Shown piece by piece: positions 50,945 through 57,910 of a DNA stretch of 64,000 nucleotides (positions are counted from its first letter, which is position 1; the number at the start of each line of letters is the position of its first letter). This DNA is from Candidatus Dormiibacterota bacterium (GTDB taxonomy: Bacteria > Chloroflexota > Dormibacteria > Dormibacterales > Dormibacteraceae), in NCBI GenBank assembly GCA_003169845.1, contig PNAG01000006.1, forward strand, positions 1 to 64,000, given 5' to 3'. A model generated the notes under the pieces. The model was not told the DNA's origin, did no database searches, and worked only from the letters and a program-made list of their open reading frames with translations. Position numbers and translations under genes: made by a program.

Positions 50945-51886
50945 CTAGGCTCGCTGGCGGGGCTTCCCGCGCGGGAAGAGCTTGACGATCTTGGCGTAGT
51001 CGTCAGGCGTGTCGATGTCGTCCGGGCGTCCGGGCGCGGGCACCATGTCCAGGAGCTCCGGGTGTCCCTGCAGGATCTGGCGCGCGCCGGCATCGCCCTT
51101 GAGCGCCATCAGCTCGGCCCACAGCTCGCGTGCCAGGACCACCGGAGGCGTCCACTCGCCCTTCGACTGGGCGACAGCCACGGCCGGCCGCGAACCTTCG
51201 CGGCGCCACGCCCGCATCAGAGCGGCGATGGTGCGGGTGCCGACCAGCGGCTGGTCGCCGAGGACGATCACCGCCGCCTCGATCTCCGGGCGCATCGCGC
51301 GCAGGCCGGCCTGCAGAGACGAAGCCATTCCAGTCCTCGCCTTCGGGTTGTGTACCAGCTCCGCAGCACCGTCCACCGCGTCGCGGACATCGTCAGACGA
51401 GTAGACGACGACGACCTGGTGGCAGCCCCCCTCAGACGCAGACTCCATCGCATGGCGGACCATCGGCTTGCCCTTGACTTCGAGCAGCATCTTCTCCGAT
51501 CCGGGCATTCGCGAGCCGGAGCCTGCCGCCATGACGATGGCGCCGACCGGCAGGAGGGCGGCGGCGAGCCGTTCGAACGGGGGTCGCGCGGATCGGATCC
51601 ACTCGACCTCGATGCCCGCGCGGATGGCGCTTTCCGCGTATTTCCGAAGCCGCTCGTTGTCGCCGTCAACGAGCATGAGGCGCCGGCCGGCAAGCGCCGC
51701 CATGTCGGTAAGGCTTTCCGGCAGGCCGACCACCGCAAGGGCGCGGCAGTCGGCGCGGGAGGCCAGGTGCTGCAGGGCGGAGTCGAGGTCCCGGCCGCGC
51801 ACGACCAGGCTGTGGGGTCCTTCCGGCTCGCGATAGGTGCGTCCCCTGACAGCCAGGTCGAGGTCGCCCATCACGAAGATTGCCAT
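50945..51886 (-). CDS. MocA/MobA-like molybdenum-cofactor nucleotidyltransferase with N-terminal extension
   Basis: 313 residues. From residue ~113 a nucleotidyltransferase domain is plain: AIVMAAGSGSRMPGSEKMLL (GxGxR nucleotide loop), VKGKPMVRHAMESASEGG, AVIVLGDQPLVGTRTI and DIDTPDDYAKIVK, as in MocA, which makes molybdopterin cytosine dinucleotide for xanthine-dehydrogenase-family enzymes. The first ~110 residues (GDLDLAVRGRTYREPEGPHS, CRALAVVGLPESLTDMAAL) are an extra domain of unknown role. The CO-dehydrogenase-type enzyme encoded at 57104-60800 needs exactly this cofactor. It is divergent from nfo. Confidence 0.82.
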   Translation of the reverse strand: MAIFVMGDLDLAVRGRTYREPEGPHSLVVRGRDLDSALQHLASRADCRALAVVGLPESLTDMAALAGRRLMLVDGDNERLRKYAESAIRAGIEVEWIRSARPPFERLAAALLPVGAIVMAAGSGSRMPGSEKMLLEVKGKPMVRHAMESASEGGCHQVVVVYSSDDVRDAVDGAAELVHNPKARTGMASSLQAGLRAMRPEIEAAVIVLGDQPLVGTRTIAALMRAWRREGSRPAVAVAQSKGEWTPPVVLARELWAELMALKGDAGARQILQGHPELLDMVPAPGRPDDIDTPDDYAKIVKLFPRGKPRQRA

Positions 51887-51918
51887 GTACGTTCCAGCAT
51901 GCCAGAAGGGACCCGCCT

Positions 51919-51924
51919 TACTCT
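51919..51924 (+). promoter_or_regulatory. -10 element of nfo, leaderless arrangement
   Basis: TACTCT ends 6 nt before the ATG at 51931, and the intervening bases (TTTTCT) contain no ribosome-binding site. A -35 hexamer is not obvious. Confidence 0.45.
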
Positions 51925-51930
51925 TTTTCT

Positions 51931-52773
51931 ATGCCGCTGCTCGGAGCTCACGTCGACTCTTCAGGGGGCCTGCACCTGGCGTTCGAACGCGCGGCGGCGA
52001 TGGGTGCCGAAGCGATCCAGGTCCACCCCACGCCGCCCGGGTTCTGGGGTTCGCCCAAGCTCGACGAGGCGCGCATCGCCACTTTCAAGGAGGCGGCCTC
52101 CAGGCACGGCCACCCGCCCTTTTACTTTCACGCCGTCTACCTGATCAACCTCGCCGGCGACGACCCGACTCTGCGCCAGCGCTCCGAGAGCACGCTCGCC
52201 GGCTACCTCAAGGCCGCCGACGACCTCGGCGTGAACGGCGTCATCTTTCACACCGGGTCGCACAAGGGGGCCGGCTTCGAGGCCAGGCTGCCCTCGATCG
52301 TGGAGCACCTCAAGCACGTGCTCGAACGCGCGAATCCGAGCTCGGCCCGGCTGCTGATCGAGAACAATGCCGGGCTGGGTGGATGCGTTGGCGCCCGCTT
52401 CGAAGAGATCGCCCAGATGCTGTCCGCGCTGAATGATCCCCGCGTGTCGGTGTGCTTCGACACCTGCCACGCCTTCGCCTCGGGCTACGACGTACGCACT
52501 CCGGCAGAGGTGTCGAAGACCCTGGACGAGCTCGACCGCGTCATCGGCCTCTCGCACGTCGAGGTCATCCACTGCAACGACTCCGTGACCGGCCTCGGCT
52601 CCAACCGGGACCGCCACGCGAACATCGGAGCCGGAGAGATCGGTGAAGAAGGGTTTCGCGCCCTCCTTCACGAGCCGCGCCTCGCGCGGCTCCCGTTCAT
52701 CCTCGAAGTGCCCGGCGCCGGGGGCGGTCCCGACACTGAGCAGGTCGCGGTGTTGAAGCGCCTGTCGGCCTAG
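51931..52773 (+). CDS. nfo: Endonuclease IV (AP endonuclease)
   Basis: 280 residues, standard for Nfo. It cleaves DNA 5' of abasic sites in base-excision repair. The trinuclear zinc site residues appear in order: GAHVDSSGG, FYFHAVYLINLA, IFHTGSHKGAG, LLIENNAGLG, CFDTCHAFASGYD, VEVIHCNDS and DRHANIGAGEIGEEGF, ending with FILEVPGAGG. ATG at 51931 gives the normal N-terminus (PLLGAHVDSSGG). It ends 60 nt from a convergent small gene with a stem-loop between them. Confidence 0.94.
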   Translation: MPLLGAHVDSSGGLHLAFERAAAMGAEAIQVHPTPPGFWGSPKLDEARIATFKEAASRHGHPPFYFHAVYLINLAGDDPTLRQRSESTLAGYLKAADDLGVNGVIFHTGSHKGAGFEARLPSIVEHLKHVLERANPSSARLLIENNAGLGGCVGARFEEIAQMLSALNDPRVSVCFDTCHAFASGYDVRTPAEVSKTLDELDRVIGLSHVEVIHCNDSVTGLGSNRDRHANIGAGEIGEEGFRALLHEPRLARLPFILEVPGAGGGPDTEQVAVLKRLSA

Positions 52774-52780
52774 GGCAATA

Positions 52781-52825
52781 GGGGTCCCCGCGACCTCAGG
52801 GCGCAGCCTCTGAGTTCGTGGGGCT
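52781..52825. terminator. Stem-loop between convergent genes, probable bidirectional terminator
   Basis: CCCCGCGACCTCAG (52786-52799) pairs with CTGAGTTCGTGGGG (52810-52823) at 12 of 14 positions around a 10-nt loop, followed by CTTTC. It lies between the nfo stop and the convergent small gene and matches the element at 23836-23883 in flanks and stem. Confidence 0.65.
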
Positions 52826-52832
52826 TTCAGAC

Positions 52833-53066
52833 CTAAGCCACATCCGACGCGGCGGTCTCCTCGTAATCGATCTGCTCCAGGCTCGGGCGGCGACGCGGCG
52901 CCCGGCGCATGGCGAGGCCGGCGAGCCACCAGGCGCGGGCCGCCAGGTTGCGGACCAACTTGCCCAGGCCTGCAATCGAGTCGGCCGTCATGCGGCTGTT
53001 CTCCATCTCGCGCTGAAGGTCCTTCAGCCGCTCGAAAGCCACGTCCTCATTCGCGTACTGGTACAT
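52833..53066 (-). CDS. Small hypothetical protein
   Basis: 77 residues: YQYANEDVAFERLKDLQREM at the start, helical middle (TADSIAGLGKLVRNLAARAW) and basic then acidic tail (RRAPRRRPSLEQIDYEETAA). No family recognised. ATG at 53066 is preceded by AGGAGGAG at ideal spacing. A TATAAT box lies on the minus strand at 53107-53112, about 41 nt upstream, inside the dyad region shared with the divergent CGNR gene. Expression is therefore likely and possibly co-controlled. Confidence 0.65.
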   Translation of the reverse strand: MYQYANEDVAFERLKDLQREMENSRMTADSIAGLGKLVRNLAARAWWLAGLAMRRAPRRRPSLEQIDYEETAASDVA

Positions 53067-53106
53067 CGCAGCTCCTCCTCTAACCGTCATATTGAGTACG
53101 CTAGTT

Positions 53107-53147
53107 ATTATAACCGATGTTAGCCGATAACAGGTTATGGATATACT
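53107..53147. promoter_or_regulatory. Divergent promoters and nested dyads between the small gene and the CGNR regulator
   Basis: Minus strand -10 TATAAT at 53107-53112. ATAACC (53110-53115) and GGTTAT (53133-53138) form an outer inverted repeat; GTTA (53119-53122) and TAAC (53127-53130) an inner one. Plus strand -10 TATACT at 53142-53147 lies 6 nt before the ATG at 53154, so that message is probably leaderless. The dyad is a good candidate operator for the regulator. Confidence 0.55.
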
Positions 53148-53153
53148 TCTCGC

Positions 53154-53711
53154 ATGGCCGACCGTCAGACCGCCACCGGCGACATCGGCCTCGTCCAGGC
53201 ATTCGTCAACACTGCCGACCTTCAGGACGGCCCAGAGGAGCTCGAGGACTCAAACACTCTGCAGGCCTGGTTGGTTGCAAAGGGACTGCTCGACAGCTCC
53301 CAGACAGCCGACGCCTCGGACCTGAAGCACGCGATCGCCTTGCGCGAGGCGATCCGCAACGTGATCGGCGCCAGCTCCGGGTTGTCGCGGATTTACCCCG
53401 TCGACGTCGCAACGCTCAACGGAACTGCCTCCGCCAGCGGGTTACGCATGCGGTTCGGCGCTGAGGGCAAGGCGCGGCTCGAGCCGGAGTCGCCTGGGGT
53501 CGTGGGCGCGATGGGACGCATCGTGGCCACCCTGTACTCGGCCATGGAAGACCCGGACTGGACCCGGCTCAAGCTGTGCAGCTCGCCGCCCTGCCGTTGG
53601 GCGTTTTACGACCGCTCGAAGAACCACTCGAGCCGCTGGTGCACGATGGCTTCCTGCGGAAATCGCGAAAAAGCCCGGCGATTCAGGAGCCACACGAAAA
53701 CCGACTCCTGA
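53154..53711 (+). CDS. ABATE/CGNR zinc-finger transcriptional regulator
   Basis: 185 residues. The N-terminal ABATE domain (about 10-125; LVQAFVNTADLQDGPEELED, ALREAIRNVIGASSG, VVGAMGRIVATLYSAME) is a putative ligand-binding part. The C-terminal CGNR zinc finger is complete: CSSPPCRWAFYDRSKNHSSR, then WCTMASCGNREKARRF, with four cysteines and the CGNR signature. Such proteins are thought to bind DNA and act as stress regulators. ATG at 53154 is exactly 6 nt after TATACT. The dyad upstream suggests autoregulation. Confidence 0.9.
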   Translation: MADRQTATGDIGLVQAFVNTADLQDGPEELEDSNTLQAWLVAKGLLDSSQTADASDLKHAIALREAIRNVIGASSGLSRIYPVDVATLNGTASASGLRMRFGAEGKARLEPESPGVVGAMGRIVATLYSAMEDPDWTRLKLCSSPPCRWAFYDRSKNHSSRWCTMASCGNREKARRFRSHTKTDS

Positions 53712-53741
53712 CCCCCGCTACGGTTCGCCTACGGGCTGACC

Positions 53742-54059
53742 ATGACGTCGATGTCGATTGCGTTCAGCGTGTTCAACCTCTATGCGCGACGCCTCGGGCC
53801 GACCATGGTCCCTCTTGATTGGCTTGCCTTTTTAACGGGTCTCATGCGGTGGCCGCTCGCGACATTGGCCTCATTCGTAAGCCTGGGCGTTGCGCTTGCG
53901 CTCTACGCCTTCATCGTCCTGTTCTACGTGGCGATGCCGATTCTCCGCGAGAATCGCGGCCCGGCCGCCGGCTCAGCACAGACCCGATCGAACCCCGTCG
54001 CGCTTGGAGGCGCCCGAACCGCCGAACCGGGCAGCGGTGATCTCGGCCAGGATCCCTAG
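53742..54059 (+). CDS. Possible small membrane protein
   Basis: 105 residues: amphipathic start (TSMSIAFSVFNLYARRLGPT), then two hydrophobic stretches (about 24-34 and 40-66, including LATLASFVSLGVALALYAFI) and a polar tail. The tail overlaps the convergent xdhC gene by 87 nt, so the true end may be part of shadow reading. No family recognised. The hydrophobic core lies outside the overlap, supporting a real, perhaps short, membrane protein. Confidence 0.4.
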   Translation: MTSMSIAFSVFNLYARRLGPTMVPLDWLAFLTGLMRWPLATLASFVSLGVALALYAFIVLFYVAMPILRENRGPAAGSAQTRSNPVALGGARTAEPGSGDLGQDP

Positions 54060-54944
54060 GGCCGTCTCGTCCGCGCCGCGACTGCCCAGGTCGAGGCCGA
54101 TCGGTCCATGCACGCGTGCGAGCTGCTCCTCCGTGAAACCCTCCGCGCGCAGTGCATCGAATCGATTCTGGTTTGTCTTCCGGCTGCCGATCGCCCCGAT
54201 GTAGCCCGCATCCTTCGCCAAGACCGAGCGCAGGGCGGGCAGGTCGAACTTCGGATCGTGGGTCAGGATGACGACGTACGACGAATTGTCGATCGCGAGC
54301 CTTGCCATCGCCTCGTCGGGCCAGGCGACGATGAGCTCGTCGGCGTCAGGAAATCGCTCCCTGGTGGCGAACTTCGCACGCGCGTCGACCACGGTGATGC
54401 GGTAGCCCATCAGCTTCGCGAGACGGTGAAGCGGGATCGCGATGTGGATCGCACCGACGATGATCAGGTGTGCCGGGCGGCGGAACGGCTCGGTGAACAT
54501 GTCTCCGTCACGTCGCGCCAGCTCTGTGCCCGGCGGAGTGCCAAGGACCAGGTCGGCTGCACCGGTCGCGAGGTTGGTGCGCAAGGTCGCCGGCTCGTTG
54601 CGCTGAAGCATCTCGATCAGCTGCCTGTGCGCGGGCCCCAGAGGTTCGACGAACACCTCGATATGTCCGCCGCAGGCCAGGCCGACCTCGAACGCGACAT
54701 CGTCCGCCACGCCAAAGGCGGCCACCTTAGGTTCGCGGCTCTTCAAGACCTTCTGAGCCTCTTCGAAAACCGCACTCTCGATGCAGCCGTTCGAAACGGA
54801 GCCGGCCATTTTGCCGGAACGCGTGACCACCATCTTCGAGCCCAGCGGCCGCGGGCTCGAACCCCACGTCTCGACGACGGTAGCGAGCGCGATGTCTTCG
54901 CCCGCCGTCGTCCATTCAGCGAGCTCGCCGAGGACCTCGCGCAT
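53973..54944 (-). CDS. xdhC: XdhC/CoxI-type maturation factor for molybdenum hydroxylases
   Basis: 323 residues. N-terminal XdhC domain: TVVETWGSSPRPLGSKMVVT, MAGSVSNGCIESAVFEEAQK, GLACGGHIEVFVEPL. C-terminal Rossmann domain: LIIVGAIHIAIPLHRLAKLM, VVDARAKFATRERFPDADEL, AGYIGAIGSRKTNQNRFDAL. These proteins insert sulfurated Mo cofactor into xanthine dehydrogenase/CO dehydrogenase enzymes. Start ATG at 54944, 2 nt after the coxE stop; the long upstream frame is shadow. It closes the cox accessory operon. Confidence 0.92.
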   Translation of the reverse strand: MREVLGELAEWTTAGEDIALATVVETWGSSPRPLGSKMVVTRSGKMAGSVSNGCIESAVFEEAQKVLKSREPKVAAFGVADDVAFEVGLACGGHIEVFVEPLGPAHRQLIEMLQRNEPATLRTNLATGAADLVLGTPPGTELARRDGDMFTEPFRRPAHLIIVGAIHIAIPLHRLAKLMGYRITVVDARAKFATRERFPDADELIVAWPDEAMARLAIDNSSYVVILTHDPKFDLPALRSVLAKDAGYIGAIGSRKTNQNRFDALRAEGFTEEQLARVHGPIGLDLGSRGADETALGILAEITAARFGGSGASKRDGVRSGLC

Positions 54945-54946
54945 CG

Positions 54947-56113
54947 CTATCGAAACCTCGAGCGCCGGTTCAACCCGGCGAGCAGGCGACCGAGATCGTC
55001 CAGCGCTTTCAGGTTGTGGGCGGCAAGAAAGTCGTCGCAGTGTGGGAGCGCGGCGGCCATGCCACGTGTCAGCGGCTGGTAGCCCTCTGAGCCAAGGAGC
55101 GGGTTGAGCCAGATCAGACGGTGCGACGATCGGCGGAGGTGGATCAGCTCGGCGGTGAGCCGGGCCGGGTCTCCTCGATCCCAGCCGTCGCTGACGATGA
55201 TCACGACGGCACCATGTCCGAGCACCCGGCGAGCCCAATGCCGGTTGAAATCCGAGAGCGCGTCTCCGATCCGGGTCCCTCCGCTGAAATCGTGGACGCC
55301 CTTGCTCACCGAGTCGAGCGAGCGGTCCAGGTCGCGGTAGCGAAGCAGGCGGGTGATCCGCGTGAGCCGCGTCGAGAACACGAATGCCTCCAGGTCTTCG
55401 CGGCGCGCGATCGCGTGCGCGAAGATCATCAGCAACCGCGAGTAGCGCTCCATCGAACCGCTCACGTCGCAAATCAGGACCAGGGGCCGCCTGCGGACTC
55501 GCGGCCGGCGATGGAACAGCTGTATCAGCTCGCCGCTCGACCGGATCGCGTGGCGCGCGGAGCGGCGCAGGTCGATCCGGCCCGCATGCGCCGGGCGCAG
55601 GCGGCGCGTCTTTCGCTCGGCCACACGCCACGGCGCCTGCTCGAGGAGCTTGCGTACCTGTTCGGTCTCCTGCCAGGTCATCTGGTCGAAGTCCTTGTGA
55701 CGCAGCAGTTCCTCGGCGCTGTATCCGCTCGAGCTCGCGGGCACCGTGCTTGGGTCCTGCTCGCGGTTCATCTGCGAGGTGTTCAGCCGGAGCGCGGCGG
55801 ACCATGCCTTTGCCCTTTCCGGTGACATCGGCAGGCTGCGGCTCCGTCCAGGCATCACGCCGGCGGAGGCTCGCGGATCGGGCGGCGCCCAGAAGATGTC
55901 GAAGGCCGCTTCGAACACCGGCAGCTCGTCCTTTCGGCTGACGAAAACGGTGCGAAGGGAGTTGCGAAAGTCGGCCTGTCGTTTGAGGTCAACGCAGGCC
56001 AGCGCACGCGTCGCATCCGTCAGACGCCGGGGCCCGGCCTCCATTCCGGCGTCGTGCAGCAGCCGCGCGAAGGCCCCCAGCCTCGGTAGAAGATCTGGAG
56101 CCTCCTCAGGCAC
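54947..56113 (-). CDS. coxE: CoxE-like von Willebrand factor A protein
   Basis: 388 residues. The VWA domain (about 205-370) has the MIDAS motif LICDVSGSMERYS (DxSxS) and later GGTRIGDALSDFN and VIIVSDGWDRGDP. The N-terminal half is the CoxE-specific helical part (LHDAGMEAGPRRLTDATRAL, YSAEELLRHKDFDQMTWQET). With the MoxR ATPase CoxD it forms a chaperone pair needed for assembling the copper/molybdenum active site of CO dehydrogenase. It overlaps coxD by 8 nt and is 2 nt before xdhC. Confidence 0.9.
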   Translation of the reverse strand: MPEEAPDLLPRLGAFARLLHDAGMEAGPRRLTDATRALACVDLKRQADFRNSLRTVFVSRKDELPVFEAAFDIFWAPPDPRASAGVMPGRSRSLPMSPERAKAWSAALRLNTSQMNREQDPSTVPASSSGYSAEELLRHKDFDQMTWQETEQVRKLLEQAPWRVAERKTRRLRPAHAGRIDLRRSARHAIRSSGELIQLFHRRPRVRRRPLVLICDVSGSMERYSRLLMIFAHAIARREDLEAFVFSTRLTRITRLLRYRDLDRSLDSVSKGVHDFSGGTRIGDALSDFNRHWARRVLGHGAVVIIVSDGWDRGDPARLTAELIHLRRSSHRLIWLNPLLGSEGYQPLTRGMAAALPHCDDFLAAHNLKALDDLGRLLAGLNRRSRFR

Positions 56114-56990
56114 CCCGCGCCTTCTCGACCAGCGCGGGCACCTGCTCCCTCACTCGCTCGAGGTCCTCCTGGTACTTGAGAGCCGCGCCGATGGTCGCGT
56201 TGACCAGCGTCGGGTCGATGCGCGTCGCGCCCAACGCGGCCAGCGAACGCGCCCAATCCAGCGTCTCCGAGACGCCGGGCACCTTGTAGAGATCCATCCC
56301 GCGCAAACCCTGGACCAGTGCGGCGACCTCGCGCGCCAACTCGCCGGCAGCCTCCGGAGCACGCGCGCGCACAATCTCGACCTCCTTCTCGAGGTCCGGG
56401 TAGTCGATCCAGTGATACAGGCATCGCCGCTTGAGAGCGTCGTGCACCTCGCGCGTCCGGTTCGACGTGATGACCACGAACGGGGCGCGCTTCGCCTTGA
56501 TCGTGCCGATCTCCGGGATGGAGACCTGGAAGTCCGAGAGCAGCTCGAGCAGGAATGCTTCGAACTCCTCGTCGGAGCGATCGATCTCGTCGATGAGCAG
56601 GACCGGCGGCGTCAGGTCGTCGTTGTCGATGGCGTCGAGGAGCGGGCGGCGGAGCAGAAATTCGGGGCTGTAGATCTCACGCTCGGCGACCCGGCGGTCG
56701 TCGCCGGCGTCCAGGAGCCGTATATGCAGAAGCTGCCGTGGATAGTTCCACTCATACACGGCATGGGCGAGGTCGATCCCCTCGTAGCACTGGAGCCTGA
56801 TCAGCCGCGCACCGAGCACGTCGGCCATGACCTTGGCCGCCTCGGTCTTGCCGACACCCGCTTCGCCTTCGATGAAAAGAGGCTTCTCGAGCTTCAACGC
56901 AAGAAAGATCGACGTGGCGAGAGCGCGATCGCCGATGTACTTGCGCTCGCGCAGCCGCTGCTCGACGTCCTCGATCGTGGCAGGAGTCAC
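56106..56990 (-). CDS. coxD: CoxD-like MoxR AAA+ ATPase
   Basis: 294 residues. Walker A FIEGEAGVGKTEAAKVMADV, the MoxR-specific RLQCYEGIDLAHAVYEWNYP, Walker B PVLLIDEIDRSDEEFEAFLL, sensor SNRTREVHDALKRRCLYHWI. In Oligotropha CoxD works with CoxE in active-site maturation of CO dehydrogenase. The GTG at 56990 is preferred; a TTG at 56996 is possible. It is separated from coxM by about 110 nt containing a hairpin. Confidence 0.92.
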   Translation of the reverse strand: MTPATIEDVEQRLRERKYIGDRALATSIFLALKLEKPLFIEGEAGVGKTEAAKVMADVLGARLIRLQCYEGIDLAHAVYEWNYPRQLLHIRLLDAGDDRRVAEREIYSPEFLLRRPLLDAIDNDDLTPPVLLIDEIDRSDEEFEAFLLELLSDFQVSIPEIGTIKAKRAPFVVITSNRTREVHDALKRRCLYHWIDYPDLEKEVEIVRARAPEAAGELAREVAALVQGLRGMDLYKVPGVSETLDWARSLAALGATRIDPTLVNATIGAALKYQEDLERVREQVPALVEKARGA

Positions 56991-57074
56991 GCCCAAAGGT
57001 TACGAGGTTCCCCTACCCCACCAGTGGGTCCAGGGTGGGGGGCCGTCCGGCATGTTCTACCTACGCGAATGAGA

Positions 57075-57096
57075 GGCCCGGCGCGAACGCCGGGCC
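57075..57096 (-). terminator. Perfect hairpin after coxM
   Basis: GGCCCGGCG (57075-57083), CGAA loop, CGCCGGGCC (57088-57096): nine G/C-rich pairs with a stable tetraloop, 8 nt beyond the coxM stop on the minus strand. No U-run follows, so it may attenuate transcription into coxD or protect the coxSLM message. Confidence 0.65.
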
Positions 57097-57103
57097 CCAG
57101 CCA

Positions 57104-57910
57104 TTACTCCGCCTGTTCGATGGCTCGCTTGGTCAACACCCGAGCCAGGTGCTTCTTGTACTCCGGGCTCGCTCGCAAGTCGCCCGACGGGTTCAATCCG
57201 TCGGATGCGTGCTGTGCCGCCTCTTCTGGCTTGGCACCGTCGTGCAGTGCCTTCTCGACGGCTGTGGCGCGGACCGGCGTTGGTCCGACGTTGGTCAGCC
57301 CGATCCGCCAGCCGCCGTTCATCTTCTGGGCCGCGGCTCCGACGATCGCCCAGTCGAAAAGCCGGCGGCGGAACTTGATGTACTTGTGGGGGCCGTTCGC
57401 TACGGGAAAGACGACCTCGATGACGATCTCGTCCGGCGCGAGCGGCGTCGTGAAGATGTCCTTGAAGAAGTCCTTGGCGGCAATCGTCCGCTGGTTGGTG
57501 ACGATCTCGGCGTCGAGCATCAGGGCGATGGTCGGGTAGTCACCCGCGGCGTCGGCGTGCGCCATCACCCCTCCGATCGTGCCCATGTTGCGGACCTGGT
57601 TGTCCCCCACCTCGCCCGCCACCTCGGCGAGGATGGGCAGATTCTGCTTCACCACTGCTGAGTTCTGGATCATCACGTGACGCGCCAGCGCGCCAACGTG
57701 GAGCTTGGACCCACTTTCCTTGATGTGGTCGAGGTCCTTGATGCCGTTGATGTCGACGAGCGCTTTGGGCTGCGCGAGACGCAGGCGCATCAGGGGGATC
57801 AGGCTGTGTCCGCCCGCCAGCACCTTGGCGTCCTCGCCGTACTTTTTCAGCAGCTTGGAAGCCTCCTCGACGGAGGAGGCGCGGGCGTATTCGAATGCGG
57901 CGGGGATCAC
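57104..57910 (-). CDS. coxM: CO-dehydrogenase-type medium (FAD-binding) subunit
   Basis: 268 residues, the usual length. FAD motifs KVLAGGHSLIPLMRLRLAQP (residues 28-47) and NMGTIGGVMAHADAAGDYP (about 108-126) match the AGGHS and TIGG(x)xxHAD signatures. It carries FAD and passes electrons from the iron-sulfur subunit to the acceptor. The ATG overlaps the coxL stop by 4 nt, and the order coxS-coxL-coxM is unlike the classical coxM-S-L order of form I operons. Confidence 0.93.
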   Translation of the reverse strand: MIPAAFEYARASSVEEASKLLKKYGEDAKVLAGGHSLIPLMRLRLAQPKALVDINGIKDLDHIKESGSKLHVGALARHVMIQNSAVVKQNLPILAEVAGEVGDNQVRNMGTIGGVMAHADAAGDYPTIALMLDAEIVTNQRTIAAKDFFKDIFTTPLAPDEIVIEVVFPVANGPHKYIKFRRRLFDWAIVGAAAQKMNGGWRIGLTNVGPTPVRATAVEKALHDGAKPEEAAQHASDGLNPSGDLRASPEYKKHLARVLTKRAIEQAE

